The notes under the pieces are model-generated. The model saw nothing but the letters and a program-made list of their open reading frames with translations. It was not told the DNA's origin and did no database searches. The position numbers were made by a program, and so were the translations under genes. A stretch of DNA of 39,181 nucleotides, taken from JBBREP01 sp036501845. Its GTDB lineage: Bacteria > Actinomycetota > Acidimicrobiia > IMCC26256 > PALSA-610. Below are positions 23,920 to 32,117 of this stretch, piece after piece. The stretch covers positions 1 through 39,181 of the forward strand of contig DASXZO010000070.1 in NCBI GenBank assembly GCA_036501845.1, given 5' to 3'. Every line of letters starts with the position of its first letter. The first letter of the stretch is position 1.

Positions 23920-24879
23920 TTGAAGATCTTTGTCACTGGCGGTGCCGGTTTCATCGGCTCGAACTACGCACGGTGGGTGCTCGCCAACAGCGATCACGAG
24001 ATCACCGTCTACGACGCGCTCACCTACGCGGGGAACCTCACCACGCTGCGTGACGTCTACGACGATCCGCGGTACGCGTTCGTGCACGGCAACATCTGCG
24101 ATCCCGGCACGCTCGAGTCGGCGATGCGCGGGCACGACGCCGTGGTGCATTTCGCGGCCGAGAGCCACGTCGACCGCTCCATCGCCGGACCCGACGACTT
24201 CATCAACACGAACTGCTTCGGCACCAACATCGTGATGGACACGGCGCGGCGTCTCGACATGGGGCGCGTGCTGCACATCGGCACCGACGAGGTGTACGGA
24301 TCGGTGGAGGTTGGCTCGTCGACGGAGAACGACCCGCTCGAACCACGCTCGCCGTACTCGGCGTCGAAGGCCGGCTCCGACCTGATCGCGCTCTCCTACC
24401 ACCACACCTACGGCCTGCCCGTGGTGGTCACCCGGTGCACGAACAACTTCGGGCCTTACCAGTATCCCGAGAAGGCGATCCCGCTCTTCACCACCAACCT
24501 GCTCGACGACGCCAAGATCCCGCTCTACGGCGACGGCCTCAACGAGCGCGACTGGATCTACGTCGACGACCACTGCGCCGGCGTGCACCTCGTGCTCGAG
24601 CAGGGCAACGCCGGCGAGATCTACAACATCGGCGCGGGCAACGAGACGCCCAACCGCGTGCTCGTCGACAAGCTCCTTGCGCTGCTCGGTAAGGACGAGA
24701 ACTCGGTCGACTACGTGGCCGACCGCCTCGGTCACGACCGTCGCTATTCCGTGGACATCACGAAGGTCAGTGCGCTCGGCTGGAAGAAGCAGCGCACGCT
24801 CGACGAAGCACTCGCCGAGACGGTTGCGTGGTACCGCGACAACCGCTGGTGGTGGGAACCGCTCAAGGGCAAGAAGTGA
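23920..24879 (+). CDS. rmlB: dTDP-glucose 4,6-dehydratase
   Basis: Converts dTDP-glucose to dTDP-4-keto-6-deoxyglucose with bound NAD. 319 residues from TTG 23920. The extended-SDR motif GGAGFIG is at 7-13, catalytic Thr122-Asp123-Glu124 in HIGTDEVYGS, and Tyr146/Lys150 in YSASK. The substrate-binding NNFGPYQYPEKAIPLF block is normal. A 108-nt gap with a dispersed repeat separates it from rmlA; AAGAGG from the repeat is the ribosome site. Confidence 0.95.
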   Translation: MKIFVTGGAGFIGSNYARWVLANSDHEITVYDALTYAGNLTTLRDVYDDPRYAFVHGNICDPGTLESAMRGHDAVVHFAAESHVDRSIAGPDDFINTNCFGTNIVMDTARRLDMGRVLHIGTDEVYGSVEVGSSTENDPLEPRSPYSASKAGSDLIALSYHHTYGLPVVVTRCTNNFGPYQYPEKAIPLFTTNLLDDAKIPLYGDGLNERDWIYVDDHCAGVHLVLEQGNAGEIYNIGAGNETPNRVLVDKLLALLGKDENSVDYVADRLGHDRRYSVDITKVSALGWKKQRTLDEALAETVAWYRDNRWWWEPLKGKK

Positions 24880-24883
24880 CGCG

Positions 24884-25744
24884 GTGAGAGTCGTCGTCGC
24901 CGGCGCGGGGGGCATGGTCGGGCGCGAGGTGACCGAGCTGTTCGAGAGTCGCGGTCACCACGAAGTGAGCGCGTTCATGTCGGCCGATCTCGACATCACC
25001 GACCGCGATGCGGTGTTGCAGCGCGTCGCGATCGCCGCACCCGACGTTGTGATCAACTGCGCCGCGTTCACCGCGGTCGACGCCTGCGAGACCGAGGTGG
25101 ACCGCGCGTTCCAAGTGAACGGGCTCGGAGTGCGCAATCTGGCCGAGGCTTGTGCGGCCGAAGGCGCGCATCTCGTGCACATCGGCACCGACTACGTGTT
25201 CGACGGCACCAAGCCCACGCCGTACCACGAGTGGGATGCGCCGCATCCGATGTGTGTGTACGCCACCTCGAAGCTCGCCGGCGAGCACGAAGCCGTCGCG
25301 CTCTTGGGTCCGGCGTGCACGATCGCGCGGATCTCGTGGGTGTGCGGCCGCTACGGCAGCAACATGGTGAAGACGGTGCTGCGCGTTGCTGCGGCTTCCG
25401 ACGGGCCGCTGCGCTTTGTCGACGACCAGCGCGGATGTCCCACGTTCGCCAACGACCTCGCCACCATGCTCTATCGCTTCGCGGTCGAACGGCGTCCAGG
25501 CCTGTTCCATGTGACGAACCAGCGGGCCGTGAGCTGGTTCGAATTCGTGCAGGAGATCTTGCAAGAGAGCGGCGACGACCCGAAACGCGTGGAACCGATC
25601 AGCACCGCCGATTTGCAACCACCTCGGCCGGCACCCCGCCCCGCGAACAGCGTGCTCGACAACCTGGCGCTGCGCCTCTCGGGTATCGAGCTCCTTCCCG
25701 ACCATGGCGAGGCGCTGGCGCGCTGCATCAAGCAGCTGGCGTAG
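24884..25744 (+). CDS. rmlD: dTDP-4-dehydrorhamnose reductase
   Basis: Final step of dTDP-L-rhamnose synthesis, reducing the 4-keto group with NAD(P)H. 286 residues from GTG 24884, 4 nt after the rmlB stop. Cofactor loop GAGGMVG at 7-13, family motif VINCAAFTAVDACE (56-69) and catalytic Tyr126/Lys130 in VYATSKLAGE are present. The epimerase gene rmlC is not in the window. Its 3' end overlaps the convergent membrane protein by 17 nt. Confidence 0.93.
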   Translation: MRVVVAGAGGMVGREVTELFESRGHHEVSAFMSADLDITDRDAVLQRVAIAAPDVVINCAAFTAVDACETEVDRAFQVNGLGVRNLAEACAAEGAHLVHIGTDYVFDGTKPTPYHEWDAPHPMCVYATSKLAGEHEAVALLGPACTIARISWVCGRYGSNMVKTVLRVAAASDGPLRFVDDQRGCPTFANDLATMLYRFAVERRPGLFHVTNQRAVSWFEFVQEILQESGDDPKRVEPISTADLQPPRPAPRPANSVLDNLALRLSGIELLPDHGEALARCIKQLA

Positions 25745-27470
25745 CAACGCTCGACAGCACGAGTTGCAACGCGGGTAGGTCGGGGATCGAGTTCAGGCGA
25801 TCGAGCCACGGACCCACTTGGGCGTGTTGGTCGCGACAGCGCCGCAGCACCTGCAGATCGCCGATGCCGCACACGCCTTCGACTTCGCGTCGCAGCTCGG
25901 CCTGCATGGTGCGCTCCGATCGCGTGAGCGGGTCGGCGGTAGCCACGATCCGCCCTTGCGCCGGCACCTTCGCGCCGGCGACCTGAATCAGGAGCTCGCG
26001 CGTCGCCCGCTCGGGGTGGGCCCGGAAGGCGCCGAAACGCGTGGTGGCGTCGCGGTCGCCGGACTTCGATCCCGACACGACGTCGAAACCGGCGAGACCG
26101 AAATCGACGGTGAGCTCGTCGTGACCGAAGTTCGACTGCGCGAACAGTTGGTCGCCCACGTCGCTGTGCACGATCACCGGGCCGGAACCGTGGCGCAGCG
26201 CCGGCTCCGCGGCGCGCGCCAATTTCCCGAGCGCGATCTGTACTCGCCCCGGACCGAGATCGTCGCGCGCCGCGCGCACGGCGAACACCACCGAGAACAC
26301 CACCACGCCCACCGCAACCACCGCGGTGATCCATGAACGTGCGCGTGCACTCGTGACGAGCGCGGCCAGTGTGCCGACCGGCAACCACAGGAGCGCGCCC
26401 GCCGACCGCGTGGGATCCACCAGCCAGATGTAGAACGGCAGCGACAAGCGGCTGAGCGCAACAACCGTGATCAGCGCAGCGAAGACGACCGTCGCGACGA
26501 GTAGGAGCTGCGGCACGGCGCGGCGGCGCCAGGCCACGATCGCCACGATCGCCAGCACGATGATCGAGCCCGGGAACCACGGTGCGCGGCCGACGTCGAC
26601 CGTCGTCGCGAACGGCACGAGCGGCACCGAGCGGCCGAGCCACACCGCCGGGAACCACGTCTCGAGCCGCAATGCGCCGAACGCGTGGCGCAGCCCAATC
26701 GTCACATGCGAGGCGGTGGTGAACCTCCATGTGCGCGTGAGGTTGCCGGGATGGTCCCGGAACTGCTCGACGAGTGCTGCCAACCAGAGCACCACGCCCA
26801 CTGCAGCGCTGATCGCGAGGTCGCGCCAAGGTGCGGCGCGTTGCGGCTCCGCGGCGCGGGCGCGCCGCACAAACCCGATCACCATGCCCCAGAGCACGAG
26901 CGCGATCGCGATCACGCCGGCAGTGGCGTACATCTCCGTGGTGAGCGACGCCACCACCACGAGCCACACCCACGCGGCGAGTCCGCCGGAGATCGCATCG
27001 AACGCCAGCACCGCCGTGGTGATCAGCAGCACCGCGCTCACGTGGGGCTCCCATGGATCGGTGGTCGATACCGGACCGAGGCCCCAGAACACCGCGGTGA
27101 GCACGAGCAGCGACCACGCCATCGCGATCATGCCGAACCGCCGCCACATCACCCGAGCCACGAGCACGACGCTCGCGGCGTGCACGAACACCACACCCAC
27201 CTGGATCGCCGAGAAGCGCGAGCCGAGCACGCGGAACGGGATCGACAGCAGGTAGAACCAGGCTGGCCCCGGCTGATTGAACCCATAACGCTCGTAGGAA
27301 CCGAGGAGCGGCGTGTGCGCCGTGAACACGTCGTGCACGCGCAGGTTGATCAGCGCGTCGTCGCCGTTCAGCGCCACGTAGTTGCGCCCGATCAGCCGAA
27401 CCGCGAGCACCACGAACGGGATGAGCGCCGCCAGCACCAGCACCGCCGCCATGCGCCGATCGCGTGACAT
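25728..27470 (-). CDS. Polytopic membrane protein, GT-C glycosyltransferase-like
   Basis: 580 residues from ATG 27470, with about ten membrane helices then a soluble C-terminal domain of roughly 200 residues. The first outer loop reads YVALNGDDALINLRVHDVF...GSYERYGFNQPGPAWFYLLSIP, where the acidic pair and the aromatic-rich stretch recall lipid-linked-sugar transferases of the GT-C fold (GT39/GT87-like). Position next to the rhamnose genes fits cell-envelope glycan assembly, but activity is inferred. A minus-strand TACCGT (27494-27499) is a plausible -10 with a leader of about 17 nt. Confidence 0.75.
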   Translation of the reverse strand: MSRDRRMAAVLVLAALIPFVVLAVRLIGRNYVALNGDDALINLRVHDVFTAHTPLLGSYERYGFNQPGPAWFYLLSIPFRVLGSRFSAIQVGVVFVHAASVVLVARVMWRRFGMIAMAWSLLVLTAVFWGLGPVSTTDPWEPHVSAVLLITTAVLAFDAISGGLAAWVWLVVVASLTTEMYATAGVIAIALVLWGMVIGFVRRARAAEPQRAAPWRDLAISAAVGVVLWLAALVEQFRDHPGNLTRTWRFTTASHVTIGLRHAFGALRLETWFPAVWLGRSVPLVPFATTVDVGRAPWFPGSIIVLAIVAIVAWRRRAVPQLLLVATVVFAALITVVALSRLSLPFYIWLVDPTRSAGALLWLPVGTLAALVTSARARSWITAVVAVGVVVFSVVFAVRAARDDLGPGRVQIALGKLARAAEPALRHGSGPVIVHSDVGDQLFAQSNFGHDELTVDFGLAGFDVVSGSKSGDRDATTRFGAFRAHPERATRELLIQVAGAKVPAQGRIVATADPLTRSERTMQAELRREVEGVCGIGDLQVLRRCRDQHAQVGPWLDRLNSIPDLPALQLVLSSVATPAA

Positions 27471-27567
27471 GGGGCCCGTGTGCACGGCGGTCGACGGTAT
27501 CTCAGCGCGCCTGCGATGCTGACGCCACGACGCATGAGTGTCGTGGGCGACGAAAGGTTGATGTGTC

Positions 27568-28140
27568 ATGCACGCAACGCAGAAGACGTGGGGTCCGTTC
27601 ACGGGCCGCCAGCTCGCAACGATGGTGTGCGTCATCGTGGTCGCAATCGTGGTGCCGGTGGGCGCGTGGGCTGCGACGCTCTCGAACGTGGCGATCACCG
27701 ACCCGGGCGGCGTACACCGCGCCACCGTCGACGCCACTGGCAAACTCGCAGTCGGCGACGGCTCCGGGCCGCTCACCATCGATGGCGCGGTCACCGGCGT
27801 GCCCGGTCTGCCTGCCAAGCCGATCACGATCACGGTCACGACCGTGCCGAATGCTCCCGCGGTGATTTACGGCCCGCAGAGCAAGCGCTTTGGGATCACG
27901 AGCATTACCGCCACTGCGCTGCCCGGTTGCGGCGACCAGACGTTGATCCTCGTGGCGACACAAGGTGGCAGCAACGTGTTCGCGCTCGCCGAGAACGTGG
28001 TGAAGGCCGGAACGACCGCCCAGTACACCTTCCCGACACCGCTCGTGCTCACGCCACTCACGGGAGGCACGGTCGCGCTCGAGGCCGAGGGCAGCACGCC
28101 GGGGTGCACGGCGGTCAGCGGCGTAGGCGTCCAGTCCTAG
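27568..28140 (+). CDS. Membrane-anchored or secreted protein, unknown function
   Basis: 190 residues. After WGPFTGRQLATMVC comes one hydrophobic helix (VIVVAIVVPVGAWAA) that may be a signal peptide or anchor. The outside part begins SNVAITDPGGVHRATVDATGKLAVG and is otherwise beta-rich with two cysteines. I recall similar N-termini in other high-GC actinobacteria but know no function for them. ATG 27568 has AAAGG about 13 nt upstream. Its stop is followed by a strong hairpin. Confidence 0.65.
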   Translation: MHATQKTWGPFTGRQLATMVCVIVVAIVVPVGAWAATLSNVAITDPGGVHRATVDATGKLAVGDGSGPLTIDGAVTGVPGLPAKPITITVTTVPNAPAVIYGPQSKRFGITSITATALPGCGDQTLILVATQGGSNVFALAENVVKAGTTAQYTFPTPLVLTPLTGGTVALEAEGSTPGCTAVSGVGVQS

Positions 28141-28159
28141 ACGCCCACTCCAAGCTCTC

Positions 28160-28200
28160 GGGCGTCGTAGAGCGTCGAATAGCGACGCTCTACGACGCCC
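28160..28200. terminator. Bidirectional intrinsic hairpin, 18-bp perfect stem
   Basis: GGGCGTCGTAGAGCGTCG (28160-28177) pairs perfectly with CGACGCTCTACGACGCCC (28183-28200) around a 5-nt loop (AATAG). It sits between the convergent ends of the anchored protein (28140) and icd (28211). There is no U-tract, common in high-GC actinobacteria. A GACGCCC at 28140-28146 could pair alternatively with the GGGCGTC at 28160-28166. Confidence 0.85.
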
Positions 28201-28210
28201 CGGGATGGGG

Positions 28211-29407
28211 TCAGAGGCGCTCGACGATGGCCTGGGCGAACTGCGAGCACTTCACCTCTTTGGCGCCGTCCATCAGGCGGGCGAAGTCGTAGGTGACGAT
28301 CTTCTCGGCGATCGTGGCCTCGAGCGCGCGCACGATGTCGTCGGCCGCGTCCTGCCAACCGAGGTGCTCGAACATCAACACGCCCGACAGCAGCAGCGAA
28401 CCCGGATTCACCTTGTCCTGGCCGGCGTACTTCGGCGCGGTGCCGTGCGTGGCCTCGAAGATGGCGTGGCCACTCACGTAGTTGATGTTGCCGCCCGGCG
28501 CGATGCCGATGCCGCCCACCTGCGCGGCGAGCGCATCGGAGAGGTAGTCGCCGTTCAGGTTGGTGGTGGCGATCACGTCGAAGTCGTCGGGACGGGTGAG
28601 CACCTGCTGCAACGTGATGTCGGCGATGTTGTCCTTCACGAGAATCTTGTCGCCGGGCTTTCCGCCGCAGTCGTCCCAGCCGACCGCAACGTCGGAGAAC
28701 TCGTCGCGCGTGAGCTCGTAGCCCCACTTCGCGAAAGCGCCCTCGGTGAACTTCTGGATGTTGCCCTTGTGCACGAGCGTCACGCTCTTGCGGTCGCGCC
28801 GCACTGCGTATTCGAGCGCGGCGCGGATGAGTCGCTTGCTGCCGGTGATCGACACCGGCTTGATGCCGATGCCGCTGTCGGGCCGGATGTCCCAGCCGAA
28901 CTCGCGCTTCAGCAACTCGATCATCTTCTTGGCCTCGGGCGTGCCCTCTTCCACTTCGAGGCCGGCGTAGATGTCCTCGGTGTTCTCGCGGAAGATCACC
29001 ATGTCGACCTTGCCGGGCTCCTTCACCGGCGACGGCACGCCCTGGAACCACCGCACGGGGCGCAGGCACACATAGAGGTCGAGGATCTGGCGCAGGGCCA
29101 CGTTGAGCGACCGGATGCCGCCGCCCACGGGCGTGGTGAGGGGACCCTTGATCCCGATCAGGTACTCGCGGAACACGTCGACGGTCTGCTGCGGGAGCCA
29201 CTCGCCGGTGGCCTTGAACGCCTTCTCCCCCGCGAGCACCTCCTTCCACTCGATCGTCTTGCCGTGCTTGTTGGCCGCGGCGTCGAGCACCAGCTGCGCT
29301 GCGGGCCAGATGTCCACACCGGTGCCGTCGCCCTCGACGTAGGGGATCACCGGGTTGTCGGACACGTTCAGGGCGCCATCCGCACCCATCGTGATCTTGT
29401 CAGCCAC
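28211..29407 (-). CDS. icd: NADP-dependent isocitrate dehydrogenase, homodimeric type
   Basis: Oxidatively decarboxylates isocitrate to 2-oxoglutarate in the TCA cycle. 398 residues from GTG 29407, with AAGAGG 5 nt upstream inside a dispersed repeat. The active-site loop IRSLNVALRQ contains Ser100, equivalent to the E. coli Ser113 that IDH kinase modifies. NADP-binding residues are kept (HGTAPKYAGQ, TYDFARLMDG with Tyr and Arg of the 2'-phosphate site). It resembles the E. coli enzyme more than the monomeric IDH of many actinomycetes. Confidence 0.95.
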   Translation of the reverse strand: MADKITMGADGALNVSDNPVIPYVEGDGTGVDIWPAAQLVLDAAANKHGKTIEWKEVLAGEKAFKATGEWLPQQTVDVFREYLIGIKGPLTTPVGGGIRSLNVALRQILDLYVCLRPVRWFQGVPSPVKEPGKVDMVIFRENTEDIYAGLEVEEGTPEAKKMIELLKREFGWDIRPDSGIGIKPVSITGSKRLIRAALEYAVRRDRKSVTLVHKGNIQKFTEGAFAKWGYELTRDEFSDVAVGWDDCGGKPGDKILVKDNIADITLQQVLTRPDDFDVIATTNLNGDYLSDALAAQVGGIGIAPGGNINYVSGHAIFEATHGTAPKYAGQDKVNPGSLLLSGVLMFEHLGWQDAADDIVRALEATIAEKIVTYDFARLMDGAKEVKCSQFAQAIVERL

Positions 29408-29457
29408 TCTTACCTCTTGTTCGCTTCGCTCACGGGGCCGGTAGGCCTTCCCTCGCT
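29407..29457 (-). repeat. Dispersed leader element, copy B (before icd)
   Basis: A 51-bp copy reading AGCGAGGGAAGGCC, TACC, GGCCCCGTGAGCG, then AGCGAACAAGAGGTAAGAG on the minus strand. It has one extra C relative to copy A. Its mini-ORF (29433-29410) reads VSEANKR-stop and ends 2 nt before the icd GTG; the last G of the element is the first base of that GTG. Confidence 0.75.
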
Positions 29458-29537
29458 CCGGGCTCGCCGACCGAAGTCGGCGGCTCGTGATCGCTCGGCC
29501 GGGCTCGGACGCTACCGGAGCTGAAGAGGGGGCCTGT

Positions 29538-29543
29538 TACCGT
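29538..29543 (+). promoter_or_regulatory. -10 box of a leaderless GH5 message (TACCGT)
   Basis: TACCGT ends 7 nt before the GH5 ATG, which has no ribosome site. This fits transcription starting at or beside the A of the ATG. Confidence 0.5.
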
Positions 29544-29550
29544 CCGCGCC

Positions 29551-31050
29551 ATGCGGAGATGGCCTCTCGCCGCGTTGCTCATCGCTGCGAGTGCGTGCAG
29601 TTCGAGCTCCTCCAACGGCGCGCAGCCCACACCGACGACGGCTCGGCCGTCCGTGCCGACGGTGCCCGCGCTGCTGCCGTTGCACGCCATTACCGGCGCG
29701 TCGCCGGGCGTGTTCGACTCACACGACCGTCAGGTGCGCTTGCGCGGCGTCGACGTCAACTCGCTCGGCGACTATTACCAGGACGATCCCGCGCTCCCCA
29801 CCGTGGTGCCGGTGACGAACCGCGACTGGGCGTCGATGGCGGCGCACGGCTTCGACGTGGTGCGACTGCTCGTGAGTTGGTCCAAGCTCGAGCCGAAGCG
29901 CGGCGTGTTCGACGACGCCTACCTCGCTCGGGTTTCGAGCACGGTGCAGGCCGCGGCGCGCTACGGCATCTATTCGGTGATCGACATGCATCAAGATGCG
30001 TGGGGCAAATACATCGCGTCACCGAAGAACGTCCACTGCGCGCCCGGCGCCGACCCGGCGATCGGTTGGGACGGCGCGCCGCAGTGGGCCACGCTCACCA
30101 ACGGCGCCGACACCTGCACGAAGGGCTCGCGCGAGTCGGCGCCCGCCGCCGAAACCGCGTGGGACTCGTTCTACGCGGACCGCGACGGCATCATGACCCA
30201 GCTCGTGGCCACGTGGGCACACGTCGCGGCGCGCTTCGCCGGCAACGCCGCGGTCGCGGGCTTCGACCTGCTCAACGAGCCGAACCCCGGCCACGACGGC
30301 ACTCCCGCATTGCGCGGGCTGGGCCGCTATTACGGTCGCTCGATCGCGGCGATCCGCGCGGCCGAGGCCGGCGCGCAGGGGTTCCATCACATCGCGTTCT
30401 TCGAGGACACCGTCGACGGCGCGTTCGTGGCGCCGCACTTCACCACCGACACGAACATCGTGTTCGCACCGCACAATTACGGCGAGTCGATCGGCAACAT
30501 CCCGATCGAAGCGGAGTTCGACTATTACGCCGCGGGTGCGCGTTCGTACAAGACCGCGATGTGGATCGGCGAGTACGGCTGGTTCTCGGATCCGTCGGCG
30601 AGCGCGTCGAAGGTCGCGCGGTTCGCGACCAAGGCCGACTCACTGCTCGATGTGGGTGAGGCATGGTGGCAATGGCGCCAGGCGTGCGGCGACCCGCACT
30701 CGATCGGCAAGCCCGGCGGCCAGCCCGCCTCCGTGGTGATCCAGTTCCAGAACAACGCCTGCCCCGGCGACCACAACCAAGGCGTGAACTCAGCCTGGAA
30801 TTGCACCTGGCGCCCCTACCCAATGGCCAGCCCCGGGCACCTCACCGCATTGAAGACGGGCTGCGCCAACGATCTCGAAGTGCAGGGCACGACCACGAAG
30901 CCCGGCACCATCGACATCTGGTTCCCAGGTACGCACGCGCCACATGTCGCCGGGACGACGCACTCAACGGTGCGCAAGGTGCCCGGCGGCTACCGCGTCA
31001 CCGGCACAGTGTCGGGCACCTACGACGTGCGCGTCGCGACGAACGACTGA
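29551..31050 (+). CDS. GH5 glycosidase lipoprotein, endoglycoceramidase-like
   Basis: 499 residues. The lipobox LLIAASAC predicts lipidation at Cys16, followed by a Ser/Pro/Thr-rich linker, so the enzyme is anchored outside the membrane. The retaining glycosidase core has the acid/base Glu243 in FDLLNEPNPG and the nucleophile Glu341 in WIGEYGW, with HNY near 308-310. The arrangement VIDMHQDAWGKY and VNSLGDYY recalls endoglycoceramidases, which cut glycolipids; cellulase-like activity remains possible. The C-terminal about 110 residues form a beta domain. It stands alone, with a TACCGT -10 and a terminator. Confidence 0.85.
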   Translation: MRRWPLAALLIAASACSSSSSNGAQPTPTTARPSVPTVPALLPLHAITGASPGVFDSHDRQVRLRGVDVNSLGDYYQDDPALPTVVPVTNRDWASMAAHGFDVVRLLVSWSKLEPKRGVFDDAYLARVSSTVQAAARYGIYSVIDMHQDAWGKYIASPKNVHCAPGADPAIGWDGAPQWATLTNGADTCTKGSRESAPAAETAWDSFYADRDGIMTQLVATWAHVAARFAGNAAVAGFDLLNEPNPGHDGTPALRGLGRYYGRSIAAIRAAEAGAQGFHHIAFFEDTVDGAFVAPHFTTDTNIVFAPHNYGESIGNIPIEAEFDYYAAGARSYKTAMWIGEYGWFSDPSASASKVARFATKADSLLDVGEAWWQWRQACGDPHSIGKPGGQPASVVIQFQNNACPGDHNQGVNSAWNCTWRPYPMASPGHLTALKTGCANDLEVQGTTTKPGTIDIWFPGTHAPHVAGTTHSTVRKVPGGYRVTGTVSGTYDVRVATND

Positions 31051-31056
31051 CAACCG

Positions 31057-31106
31057 CGTTCTTGGTGCAGTAGCCCCGCTCGGGCGGGCCTACTGCACCG
31101 AGAACG
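31057..31106. terminator. Intrinsic hairpin terminator between GH5 and motB
   Basis: CGTTCTTGGTGCAGTAG (31057-31073) pairs with CTACTGCACCGAGAACG (31090-31106), one G-T wobble, around a GC-rich 16-nt loop. It lies between the convergent ends of the GH5 gene and motB, so it can serve both. Confidence 0.82.
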
Positions 31107-31121
31107 GAAGAAGGCGCGCGG

Positions 31122-32114
31122 TCAGTTGCCGGCGCCGAGGTTGCCCACCACGTTGCCGAGGTCGGGCTTGGTGGTCGGCGTGGTGGCGCCCTTCGCCGGC
31201 GACGGCGCGGCGCTGCCGCTCGGGCTCACCGCCTGGCTCGTGAGGCCGTTCGCTTGGAGGATCTCGTTGATCACCTGCGACTCGATCACGATCTCGACGC
31301 GGCGGTTCCTGGCCTGGCCTTCGGGCGTGGCGTTGCTCGCCACCGGATCGTGCTCGCCGTAACCCTGCGCGGTCATGCGTGACTCGTCGAGACCGACACC
31401 GTCGACGAGATAGCGCAGCACCACGTCGGCGCGGGCCGTCGACAACTCCCAGTTCGACGCGTACTGGCTGGTGTTGATCGGGCGGTTGTCGGTGTAACCC
31501 TCGATCAGCAGCGGGTTGTTGATGTGCGCGAGCACGGCGCCGATCACCTGCAGCACGTGCGCGCCCTGGGGCTCGATCACGGCCTGGCCCGACGTGAACA
31601 GCACGTTGTCGTTCGCGAGGCGTACCACGAGGCCTCGGCCTTCGAGCTGGAAGCTGATGGTGTTGCCCACACCGTTCTCGTTGGCGGCCTGCTGGAGCTG
31701 CTGCTGGTCGTGCGCGAACGACTTCTGCTCCTTCTTCTCCGCGGCCTGGATCGCCGACGACGCGGTGATCGCGGGAGTCGTCCGCGACTGTTGGGTCCCG
31801 CTCGACCCGGGGTTGGCACTCGTGCCACCACCGAGCACGCCCTTGCCGCCGGTCTGGTTGTCGCCGACCCCCTGTACCGCCGACTTGCCCCCGCTGTCCG
31901 AGAACAGTCCGACCACTGGATGGCTTCCGGCGTTGTTGAACCCCATCGCGAGGCGTTTGGCCTTGTCGACGTTCACGGACGAGATGGCGAACAGGGCGAT
32001 GAACATCGCCATGAGCAGCGTCAGCAAGTCGGCGTAGGGAATCACCCACGCCTCGTGGTTCCCGTGCTCCTCGTGTTCCTCGTGGAGCTCGTCGTCGTCA
32101 TGACCACCCGACAT
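31122..32114 (-). CDS. motB: Flagellar motor protein MotB
   Basis: Peptidoglycan-anchored stator subunit. 330 residues: an acidic/His-rich cytosolic start, one membrane helix (WVIPYADLLTLLMAMFIALFAIS) with the proton-carrying Asp29, a Gly/Ser-rich linker, and an OmpA-type domain at about 170-285 (LLIEGYTDNRP, NWELSTARADVVLRYL, GYGEHDPVASNATPEGQARNRRVEIVI). The C-terminal tail is Pro/Thr/Ala-rich and probably disordered. It follows motA by 3 nt. No other flagellar gene is in the window. Confidence 0.93.
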   Translation of the reverse strand: MSGGHDDDELHEEHEEHGNHEAWVIPYADLLTLLMAMFIALFAISSVNVDKAKRLAMGFNNAGSHPVVGLFSDSGGKSAVQGVGDNQTGGKGVLGGGTSANPGSSGTQQSRTTPAITASSAIQAAEKKEQKSFAHDQQQLQQAANENGVGNTISFQLEGRGLVVRLANDNVLFTSGQAVIEPQGAHVLQVIGAVLAHINNPLLIEGYTDNRPINTSQYASNWELSTARADVVLRYLVDGVGLDESRMTAQGYGEHDPVASNATPEGQARNRRVEIVIESQVINEILQANGLTSQAVSPSGSAAPSPAKGATTPTTKPDLGNVVGNLGAGN

Positions 32115-32117
32115 CGA

